Assembly: GCA_019671135.1 (NCBI GenBank)
Contig: JAHRHY010000010.1
Span: forward strand, 434,001 to 498,000
Direction: 5' to 3'
Source of the DNA: Linnemannia hyalina
Taxonomy: Eukaryota > Mortierellomycota > Mortierellomycetes > Mortierellales > Mortierellaceae
DNA length: 64,000 nucleotides
Under the pieces are notes generated by a model, which was not told where the DNA came from, did no database searches, and was given only the letters and a program-made list of their open reading frames with translations. Of this stretch, positions 1 to 8,986 are shown piece after piece; position 1 is the stretch's first letter; each line of letters begins with the position of its first letter. The position numbers were made by a program, and so were the translations under genes.

Positions 1-854
1 GCCGGCCCCTGTCCCAATTGTGTTGCTGCAGCGACCAGTCCTCCATAATCTCCTGTGAACTGTGTCAATATATGGTCCTTGGCCTCGTAGTACATCAGAC
101 GAAGCTCCTCTGGTTGCATATCCTTGCCCCTGATCAAGTTCGGCTCCTCCTTTCCTGGGCCATATGACGATAATTCATAGACAGGTCTCTCTACCATGAA
201 GTCGTTCACGATCGAATTTGCACTATTTGTTGTAACGTATAATGTCCGTGTTATTATTACATCGCATATCCATATTTTTTCATTCATGGCCACTTCACAA
301 AACAAAGATACTAGGAAAAAAAACTTACTCGAACGCAAGTTTTTTACCGCCTTGAGCCGCAGCTGCACCGCCAGCACCGCCAGCACCACCAGCACCTCCA
401 GATCCAAATGCAGAGTTGTTGTTGTTATTGTTGCTGTTGGCGTTTCCAAATCCACCGCCTCCTCCAAATCCTCGCTGACCAAAGGCGTTTCCACCACCCC
501 CTGACGACGATCCTCCGAATCCTGAACCTCCAAAGGCGCTGTTTCCACTGTTCCCGCTCAACGCTATTCATCGTATTTTGGAGATGAAAAGTAGCCAGGT
601 AAATATTCAATGTAGAAATTTCTGGAACACGAAAAGGATCGCGCTCGGATTGAGTAAATGAGCAAACTTGTGACGAGTCATCCCTTAGAGCGACTCGTAA
701 CGTGTAAAAAGCCATTACCACTGAAAGAGTTGGAATTGGAGATCCCTCCACCGCCTCCGAAGGCAGAGGAGCCAAACTGGGAATGGACGTTGCGGCAGCG
801 ATCGCCGTATTTGCAGTTTCCTCGCTGGAAAAACTGGCAAATCTGGCCTGACAT
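1..854 (-). CDS. NUP42: NUP42-like nucleoporin with CCCH zinc finger (partial at 3' end)
   Basis: The reconstructed exons are 854-719, 563-329 and 222-1, joined in matching phases; the stop lies beyond the left edge. The protein starts MSGQICQFFQRGNCKYGDRC, a C-x7-C-x5-C-x3-H zinc finger at the extreme N-terminus, as in NUP42/NLP1 (yeast Rip1/Nup42, fission yeast Amo1). Glycine/FG-rich sequence follows (GSSAFGGG, NAFGQRGFGG), with a run of Asn. The third exon holds an ordered segment with ERPVYELSSYGPGKEEPNLI and then a PEELRLMYYEAK helix. Proteins of this type sit on the cytoplasmic face of the nuclear pore and help Gle1/Dbp5-dependent mRNA export. Start chosen: the ATG directly before the finger; the open frame continues upstream but is pyrimidine-rich and UTR-like. 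Family call is from the N-terminal finger plus FG context; other FG nucleoporins do not combine these. Confidence 0.8.
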
Positions 855-1213
855 GGTTGATGGCGTGGCGTGGGAGGTGTAGACGAAGCGTGTATCTTCC
901 TTCGAAGAGTAGGAGGAATGAGTTTGTGAACGTGAGGCTGTCGGTCCTGCGAGAAGAAGAGAGGTGCGAAAGAAAGGTAAAGGAAGAGTGTGAAGAGGCA
1001 CAACGAAGAACCTTCCAGCGAAAGGCCTGCTTCGCCTGCCTGCCAAGCCACAAATCGCACAAAGGAGCCATAGTAAAAAAAATGAATGTGTGTGGAATTT
1101 ATTATCTTTCCGTCGTTTCTATCGTGTCATCCCGTCCATGCTGCCCTCATTGCTAATTGAAAGTAGCCAAAAAAATATACTCAACATATGTTGAGAAATG
1201 GAACATGAATCCT
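855..1213. other. Intergenic, 3' region of the VAP gene and promoter of the NUP42-like gene
   Basis: Both neighbours are on the minus strand, so this stretch holds the 3' UTR/termination region of the VAP gene on the right and the 5' leader of the nucleoporin gene on the left. The left part is CT-rich on the minus strand, typical of leaders in this window. The only distinct element is the 16-bp palindrome listed separately. Confidence 0.6.
1180..1195. repeat. Perfect 16-bp palindrome
   Basis: CTCAACATATGTTGAG equals its own reverse complement. It starts 19 bp past the VAP stop codon on the minus strand, so it would be in the 3' UTR, where it could pair intermolecularly or form an 8-bp hairpin with little loop. 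As DNA it is also a dyad protein-binding candidate centred on CATATG. Confidence 0.9.
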
Positions 1214-2394
1214 CTAGAAGAAGAGGTATGCGAAAATGAAGGCGATCAAGGCTGCTCCAGCGACATAGCTGGCAGGGAAACCTTTAGGCTGGGCAACATG
1301 AACAGCAGTCAAGGTCGGTGCTGATCCAGACGAGGCAGAGTCAGACTTGCGCTGACGAAGCTAATATCACGCAGGAACAGGAAAAAGATGATAGAAGGCG
1401 TGGGTCAGCATATTGGTCGCGTGTGAAATAATCACGGTGGAAGGTAACAAAAGCCGCTGTGTCGCGGCTATGTTCGCATTTTGCTACTTTGGTTCCTGAG
1501 ATAAACAAAGATGAGGGTTCTGTCTCACTTACAGTGTTGGTCTCGGCCTCGAGCTGCTTCACAGAGTTCTGGAGGTTTTGGATGATGTGCTGGGCACTGT
1601 CGAGGTCACGCTTCAACTTTTGGGCATCGGTGCCTGTGCTGGTGGAGGTAGTGCTGTTGTAGCTATCTCTGCTGACGAGCGAAGGAGCCGCGGAGATCGA
1701 TGAAGTTGTTTGGATGTGGGCAGTGGTGGGGGGCAGGACGGCCTGTGGGCTCTGCAGATGCGTCGAGGCGGTGGTATGTGATACACTCTCGTCCTCTTCC
1801 TGAATCTGAGTAATGGCGTGCTCCAGAGGAGGCAAGAAGGCGCAACGAATCTTTTTTTCACGGATCTGATCCTTGGCATCCCTCTCCATGGTAGGCCACT
1901 AGACAAGTCGATAAAGTTCCATTGAAGGAAATCGTTGCAAGGCGTTAGCTTAAATCTTGAACGGCAAAAAATGAACAGAAATGACGCGTCCGTATTGCCT
2001 GCCGATTGCAGTATCCTGTGTGAGTATTTACCAAGTCTGCAGGGGCGATCTGCTCGCGTTCAGCAGTGATGGCGACACTCTGGACCAAGAACTTGTCCTT
2101 GCACTTGAAGTCTGCTGGGGGATCTTCCTTCATGGCCTGCATTTGAACTAACCGGTAGAAAGTCAAATAGCGATGAGAGCCGAGAGACAGGTTAGATGAA
2201 ATGAACAACCGAGCCTGAGTCTGTGATGTTTGTTTCGTACAAACCGTCTGTTCCTGTCTAAGCGATGGCTGTGATCATCTAGTATTTGTCATCCACTCTG
2301 TCACAACAGCGTCCCTTGTGTCCGATGTCTGCGCTGTTGTCTTGTTGAAGTTGCTCCTGTCACTACCTGCCGAGACAGATGGCGTGCTTGCTGG

Positions 2395-2428
<34 letters not shown>

Positions 2429-2779
2429 GGTGGTGGCTCCCTTCTATTTATTTATTTTTACCTTGGACCTCCTGCTCCTGACCGGGCTCGATGCGACCCG
2501 AGTTGGGACGGACGCAGTATTGCTTGGGGGCTGTGGTCTTGACCTTGAAGGCGATGGGCAGCTGAGTGGGGTTACGGATGATCAGCGACTCCTTGATGGC
2601 CTCGGTCAAGGGTCCTAGTTGGTTGAGAATAGAAATGAGTGAGTTCGCGCTGGTCTTGGCACACGAAGACTATTCAGGAACGGGAGTCGAAAGGAGTCGC
2701 CAAGGACACGCGTGTGGAAAAGCAAGGCAGCCTTACTGCGGAAGGAGAGCTGGCTGGAGGGATCGAGCTCGATGGACAT
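1214..2779 (-). CDS. SCS2: VAP/Scs2-family ER membrane contact-site protein (MSP domain)
   Basis: Five exons join in phase: 2779-2737, 2614-2462, 2147-2032, 1898-1533 and 1360-1214, giving 274 aa. Residues 1-115 are an MSP domain with the family hallmark FKVKTTAPKQYCVRPNSGRI, which forms the binding surface for FFAT motifs, and the downstream PPADFKCKDKFLVQS and EKKIRCAF segments. A Ser/Thr-rich linker, a coiled coil (DAQKLKRDLDSAQHIIQNLQ) and a tail anchor (about residues 252-273, ending IAFIFAYLFF) follow. VAPs tether the ER to plasma membrane and other organelles and recruit lipid-transfer proteins. The tail-anchor exon is short (147 nt) and easily missed. Intron 2 carries a GTT microsatellite. 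Assignment is secure; which of the fungal paralogues it matches cannot be said. Confidence 0.93.
2395..2430. repeat. (GTT)n microsatellite in VAP intron 2
   Basis: Eleven to twelve GTT units in the intron between VAP exons 2 and 3. On the transcribed strand this is (AAC)n. Confidence 0.9.
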
Positions 2780-3503
2780 TATGGATGTAGCTGTTGAAGT
2801 TGATGTTGGTGAAGGAAAGATGATGGTCGGTAAAGAAAGTTAATAAGAGTGACAGAACAAAAAAAAATAAGAGAGGCACAAGTGATGAAATCAAATCAAA
2901 TTGAGCCAGCAGCTACTCAGCTCTCACACATGCCACACATACACTATCAGACAGACACGCACTCCGCTTCAGGCACACATAGACGTATGGGAATAGAACG
3001 AGAGCACAGGTGCAAAACGAAGCGAACGAACAACTGAGAGCACTCTCTCCTCTCTCTTTCTCCCAACAGACACAACAGACACAACAGACAGGGCATCACC
3101 ACCATCTATGACAAATGCGACCAACAGCCCACTCGTTCACACCGTCTACATATCCCCATCTGCAACGGACATGTCAGAAAAGAGAATATCAACTATGGTG
3201 CATGATACACGCGATGAAGATCATGCCCTGGATCACACACACACACCACTCTCACTCGCATTATTTCAATCTGTCATCTGCTGGACACATCAAACCCCTT
3301 TTTCTTTCTCTCCAAAGCATAACGTGATGGACCAGCGTACCAACAGCAAAACAAAACAACAACGACGGTATGACCTCCAACTTCCTCCTTTCCCTTCTTC
3401 CTCTTCACTTTCCTCTTTTCTTCTCACTCCAACCAATTCTCGCACTCACACAATCCCCGTGCATTCTCTCAACTGTCTAAGGAACCAGACTATCAACTAA
3501 AGG
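2780..3503. promoter_or_regulatory. Divergent promoter region between VAP and WASP genes
   Basis: A 724-bp region between two head-to-head genes. It contains CA-rich sequence, a short direct repeat of ACAACAGACAC near 3065-3090, and a CT-rich tract leading into the WASP start. No clear TATA element is seen on either side. Confidence 0.55.
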
Positions 3504-5913
3504 ATGCCCAGCATCACACTCAACAATCCAGAGGACAAGGCAACAGTCAAGCGCTCCCTCTCCTCGCCCAACACTCGCATCATCACCGCCACCGTCGCAA
3601 GACTCTATATCGCCTATCCAGACCCTTCCCAATGGACATATGCTGGTATCCTTGGAGCCGTCGCCTTGATTCAAACCAGCAATACCTTCTTCCTCCGCAT
3701 CGTCGACCTTCTTGTAAGCACAACGCTCAAACGCAACCTTGAATATCTTTGCCCTTAGTGTATTTTTCTTCAATTGACAAGCTAACTCTTTGTGCACCTT
3801 ATTTCTATGCTGAGTAGTATGGGCAGGGTATCATCTGGGAACAAGAGCTCTATCAAGGATTCGTCTACCACCAGGACATGCCCTTCTTTCACACCTTCCA
3901 AGCCGACGTATGCAAACTACATGGGAGAATGTATATTTGGGTCCGCCTTTCCCTTCCCAACCGTTGCGCGCTAGTCCGTCTTACAATTTTGACACTTTTA
4001 TTTGTCTACTTTTTCTTCTTCCCGGTTCATTAGAACTACGTGGCTGGATTCTCGTTTGCAGATGAACATGAGGCAGAGGTCTTTTACAGCAAGGTCCACG
4101 GTCGAGCACGTCTGAGGCCATGTGAGTTTTCCTCTTACCCCAATTCTTCTCATCGATGTACACCCATCCCGCCTGTCCGTTGTCGCACATATCTTGCATA
4201 GCGAACACTGACTGACCAATTCTCTACTTTATTCTCTTGTGTTGTCACTGGGTGGGTTCCTTTTCTCCCATTCGTCGCTGGGGTGCCTTTTTTCTCCCTT
4301 TTCCCCCTTTTTTTCTCCCACTGTCCCAAACAACAAACATCAACCAACAAACAAACAAACACTGTCTGCAGTCAAACCGGTACCTTCCTCGGGGACGCTT
4401 GCCAAATCCGCAAAGGCAGCGGGCGCGCAGGGACGGAATAAGTTCCCACTCCACAATGGCAAACTGGACAAGTCGCGAATCGGGATGCCCTCGGACTTTC
4501 GCCATGTCGGACATATTGGTTGGGATCCTGACGTTGGCTTTGAGGTAACCTTTCTTGTACTGTCAAGGATATTTTGTTCATCTGTTTTTTGAAAAAGGAT
4601 TATGGTTGGGCAGGGTTAGATGGGGGTAAAATAGAGGGTGTCATGGGATCAAGGCAGCATGTGTTAACTTTGCATGTGCCTGGTATTTTTTTTCTTTTTT
4701 GCAGACAAGAAACGAGGATGCGGACCTTGTGGGGTGCCCTATGCTCAAGTAGTAAAGGATGAAAGACAAAAGACAAAAAAGAGCAAATCTCGCGGATGGT
4801 CAATGCATAACACTTGAGTTATGGATTCACACACAACATCGACATATATGCCAACGTACCCACGCGTATTTTACCAATGCTCTCCAATTGTTGACCCATA
4901 CTTGATGAACATTCCACCATAAATAGGCACAGAACATTGATCCGGCGTGGAGGACACTATTTGACCAACTGGACACATTCGGCGTGAGCAGACAGCAGAT
5001 CAACGAAAACGCGGGCTTTATCACAAACTTTGTCAATGCCCATGGAGGAATCGCCCCTACTACTACCAAACCTAACGGAGCCAGCAATAGCGGTCTATCG
5101 GATCTATCGAGGATCGATTCTCCTCCACTTGCGAGAGCGCAGTCTCCTCCACCGAAGAAGCGACCACCTCCACCTCCTCCACCACCTGTGAACACCAATT
5201 CAGCGAATCAGGGAGGAGGGGGAGCGTCACCGATGGCGTCGCCAGCGCCGTACCATGGGTACCTACCGAGACCTCTGGCCCAGGTGATGGCTAGTCTTTC
5301 TTTTGGGACGTCGTCATTCTATGGGAACAATTCTTCCACAAGTCCTCAGTCACCCCGGACGCCGTCACCACCTCATGAGGAGGTGGCAGGAGAGACTGAC
5401 ACCAGCCCTTCGATTGCACCAGCCTCCACCGTCCCTCCACCCCCTCCACCACCTCCTCCACCAATGGTAGGTACAGGACAACAGCTACACAAACAAGAAC
5501 CAAAGCGACAGCAACAACAGCCCTTGTCAATCAGGACCAACACCGACCAATCGAATTTTTCAGGACCAACATCCGCCCCATTATCCCCTTCTTCTTCCTC
5601 GTCCTCATCCTCGGCGACCACGACGAATGTGATCAAGAGCCCGGTCGAGAATTCACTATTAGCGAGCATCCGAGAGTCGGGCGGACTTCAAGGTCTGCGC
5701 AAGACGGGTGCCCTCCGATCACCGCCTCCTCGTCCCCTTACGGGAGGTAATCGCCCTAGCTCACCCACGATGATGATGAATTCAAGTAATAGTCAGGGTG
5801 ATCTGGTCTCGGCGCTGGTTGCGGCTCTTCAGCGACGACAGACGAAGGTTACCTATAGTGAGGATGAGAGTGCTGGTAGCGAGTCTGATGATGGATGGGA
5901 TGCTGACGATTGA
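3504..5913 (+). CDS. LAS17: WASP-family actin nucleation promoter with CRIB domain
   Basis: Exons 3504-3713, 3818-3907, 4034-4121, 4372-4544 and 4927-5913 join in phase to 515 aa. Residues about 15-125 are a WH1 (EVH1) domain, which in yeast binds the verprolin/WIP partner. Residues about 166-187 (IGMPSDFRHVGHIGWDPDVG) form a CRIB/GTPase-binding motif, followed by an alpha-helical autoinhibitory-like segment (DPAWRTLFDQL). The middle is proline-rich with two poly-Pro runs that would bind profilin and SH3 proteins. Residues about 430-450 (SLLASIRESGGLQGLRKTG) are a WH2 actin-binding motif, and the last 15 residues are acidic ending in DDGWDADD, the Arp2/3-binding A motif with its conserved Trp. 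The protein should activate Arp2/3 at endocytic sites. The CRIB is notable because budding yeast Las17 lacks it. Confidence 0.95.
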
Positions 5914-5941
5914 AAATATCAATTGATTTGGTGGGAGATGT

Positions 5942-5947
5942 AATAAA
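5942..5947 (+). terminator. Poly(A) signal of the WASP gene
   Basis: AATAAA lies 29 bp after the WASP stop codon and is the canonical cleavage/polyadenylation signal. Confidence 0.55.
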
Positions 5948-6050
5948 AACCGTTAATTGTTGCACAAGTGTGTCACACAGAACCAGGCTGTGTCTTTGAA
6001 TCGAAGGGGGGGGTCAAGCTATCTGTCTATCATGACTCTTTCTTTCTATC

Positions 6051-6081
<31 letters not shown>

Positions 6082-7191
6082 TGAATGCCATTCTCGGTAT
6101 GAAATCAGATCGGGGTAGGATAAGAAGGAGCGGCTAGAACTAATATACTCTTCTCCACGATTATACGATAATTTCACTTGAGACAAAACCATGGGCGCCG
6201 GGGGTCGGCGGGAACGTGGTTCGAGCTGCGAACAATAACGACATGGAAGCAAAAATTGAATAAGATTAGTACTGTTGTACCAAATATAGGAAGGCGACAG
6301 GCTCGATGAGAGCTGTCCCGGAAACAGGCGCACGGCGCAGTCTTCGGAAATTTTCGCTCCCTTGACATTCTTAGTATATTATCTTTGTTGGACTGAGGGT
6401 GAAAAGTCGTAGTGGACAGGAGGCACACAAGCTTCGCATATCCTTTTCTTTTTCTTTTGTTTTTTTCGCGTACCATGGTGGTTGCGTGAATATGTGGCGT
6501 TGTGCATGGCCGGGAGAATACATTCACACAGACAAAGGACAAAAGCAACAAACGGGTGTACGAAAACATATTTTTTTTCGTCCTTCATTCGGGAGTGTCA
6601 ACCGCGTTTAGGTTACTCTTTCTTATCAGTGTTTAAGAGAAATCAGAGCGGACGCCACGATTGTTTGTTACATGTAAGCATGGGCTGAGGGGAAGTAAAG
6701 GAAGCCTTTGGTGAAGGACGAAAGAAATCCCACAACGTCAGTTGAGAGAAATGAAGAAGGCGAATTTTCACACAGCCTCTTTGTTGACCGGCAAGAAAGA
6801 AAAGATATAAAGTTATAATCGATCGATCATGCAAGAGAAAAAGAAATAATGGACAGGTGCATTGTGTACCATGTCTCTCAGTCATAAGAACAAAAAATGC
6901 TACATGGATGTGCTCTCGTTTGTCTTTTGATTTTCGCCCCTTGTGTTCAAGTTGTACGTCACTGGCTGCATTTCACGGCGGGTCCGTCCGCTCTCACATA
7001 CTCTCCTGTCACGTCCGAACTTCAAATACAAATTTGTCTGCACGTCCGAATCAATAATGGACAAAACAATATAAAAGGGTTGAACTTTTTCCTTCCTTTT
7101 CTCTTTTTTTTCCTTCACAACCACACCATACAACAACAAACCTAACAACAAACCTAACAACAAACAACAAACAACAACTCATACACACATA
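5948..7191. other. Intergenic region with poly(T) tract and AOX promoter
   Basis: No open frame with coding character. It contains a 28-bp poly(T) run at 6051-6078, generally AT/CT-rich sequence, and the AOX TATA element near its right end. The last 60 bp before the AOX start are a CAA/CTAACAACAAAC-type unstructured leader. Confidence 0.6.
7067..7079 (+). promoter_or_regulatory. TATA box of the alternative oxidase gene
   Basis: AATATAAAAGGG lies about 115 bp upstream of the AOX ATG and is followed by a CT-rich stretch and an A/C-rich leader. The spacing fits a TATA-directed start with a leader of roughly 80 nt. Confidence 0.65.
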
Positions 7192-8657
7192 ATGAGCTCG
7201 TTCGCAACTCTTAGAACATCCTTGGCCCACTCACAGCAGCCCTCAGCAGCCGCAACAAAGGCCGTCAAGTCCCTCTTCCTCCAACCCGGAAGCAATCAGC
7301 GCTACCTCTCCACCACCACATCTTCCTTTGCAACCTTCGCAAGACCCTGTTCCATCATCACCCCCGCCTCAACCATCCGCTACCGCCAAGAAACCGCCCA
7401 ACCTCAAAAGCAACAAAACCGCGCCTTCTCACTCTTCAACAAAAACTCCTCAGACACGCTCACAGCCGCAAAGGCAGAGGAAGCCTCCCGGATCCCCAAA
7501 GCCGTCCAGAACGACATCCCCAGCGTCCTGCTCCACGAGGCCCACCCAAAACCGATGCTGGACGAGTTCATGGGCAAGAAGCGTCTCACGACAAAGGACC
7601 TTGAGGCCATCCCGATCGATTTGCAGTACCATCGTGAGCCCGCCAATGTCTCAGACTGGGTTGCTTACCAGACTGTGAAGGCCATGCGGTTCCCGACAGA
7701 CATCTTCTTCAGGACAAAGTATATCCATCGTGTCGTCGCCCTCGAGACCGTTGCCGCCGTGGTACGTTTCCTTTTCCTTTTCCTTTTCCTTTTCCTTTTC
7801 CTTTTCCTTTTCCTTTTCCTTTTTTTTTTTTTTTTTTTTTTTTTTCGTTTTTCCGAGTTGTTATTTCTCGCCTTTGCTCGGTCTTTTTATATTCGCCATT
7901 CGCTTCCCACGCCCTTAGTGAGGGTATATGCCAAATGACATCCAAGTCAACAAACATAAAACTAAAACAACCTTTGCTCTTCCCACCCCTTTCTTCACCA
8001 AAATAGCCAGGAATGGTAGCAGGTATGCTCCGTCACTTGAGATCGCTCCGTCGGTGCAGCCACGACGGCGGCTGGATCTCCCATTTGTTGCACGAGGCCG
8101 AGAACGAGCGCATGCATCTCCTCACCTGGATGAAGGTCTCTCAACCGACCCTCTTTGAACGTGCCCTCGTCACCGCCGTCCAGGGTGTCTTCTTTAATGT
8201 CTTCTTTGCGCTTTATATGGTCTCTGATAGGACCGCCCACCGTGTCGTGTAAGTTCTCTGTTGGTCTGTTGGTCGTTTCATCATGGACATATGCCCCAAA
8301 AAGTGATACTAACATTCTCCTCCCCTCCCTCCAAATAGCGGATACTTGGAAGAACAAGCCGTAATCTCATATACACACATGCTGGACGAGATCGACGCCG
8401 GTGTGCTCGAGAATGGACCCGCCCCCAAGATCGCAATCGACTATTGGAACCTCGAAGAAACCGCAACCGTCCGCGATGTCTGCCTCGCCATCCGTCTTGA
8501 CGAAAACGTCCACATGTTGACTAACCACCATCTCTCAGACCGCATCGCCCTCAAGCAGGAAGACCTCAGGGTTGACATTCATAAACTCCAGCAGGAACAG
8601 GGAATGGTCCCTACGCAAAACGCAGAGAAAGTCTGGACAAAGGGAAACAAGTACTAA
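7192..8657 (+). CDS. AOX1: Mitochondrial alternative oxidase
   Basis: Exons 7192-7761, 8007-8248 and 8339-8657 give 376 aa. The N-terminus is rich in Ser, Arg and Ala and lacks acids, a mitochondrial targeting sequence. The di-iron ligands are visible in the four family motifs: LETVAAVPGM (Glu185), ENERMH (Glu224 and His227), YLEEQAV (Glu275 or 276) and DENVH (Glu326 and His329), followed by NHHLSD. The enzyme is a monotopic inner-membrane quinol oxidase that passes electrons from ubiquinol to oxygen without pumping protons, bypassing complexes III and IV. The last motif is unusual: most AOX proteins read DEAxHRxxNH, whereas here Asn-Val replace the small residues, though the E-x-x-H spacing is kept. 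Intron 1 has a strong pyrimidine repeat. Confidence in identity is very high. Confidence 0.97.
7768..7845. repeat. (CCTTTT)n repeat plus poly(T) in AOX intron 1
   Basis: Nine hexamer units of TTTTCC run into a T tract of more than 20 bases. The whole 78-bp block is pyrimidine on the coding strand, so it can form triplex DNA, and it lies well inside the intron between donor 7762 and acceptor 8006. Confidence 0.9.
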
Positions 8658-8986
8658 ATTCTACCCTCTTTTTTTTTCTTTTGCATAATCAACAGAATAT
8701 TTTTACTTTCACTGCATCGCGCACACACCCTTGTACAAAGTTTTCCTTTTTCTCTTTTCCATCACTTTCTTATCGCATAAAAACAAAGGCAAATAAAAAC
8801 AACAACACCCATTTGCAATACAAACCTTTCAGGGGTGCGTTGGTCGTTCTAGAGCATGCGATGAAATAATTACCTGTTGATACAACTCGATAAACAAACA
8901 AAAAAAAAGCAGAAAGCGAAAAGGCAAAGACAAAAAAAAAAAAAAAAAAAAGGGCTACAGTCTCTATGTCATAACTCTCTATCTTT
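8658..8986. other. Convergent intergenic region between AOX and SOK1
   Basis: A 329-bp 3'-to-3' gap with a poly(A) run at 8932-8951, which reads as poly(T) downstream of SOK1. AATAAA-like sequence occurs on the plus strand near 8793. No gene is seen. Confidence 0.6.

Noticed and set aside
4705..4752. Possible extra WASP exon between exons 4 and 5
   Set aside because: It opens after a good CAG acceptor but runs into a stop and has only weak donors in phase. Joining 4544 directly to 4927 aligns with the WASP pattern after the CRIB.
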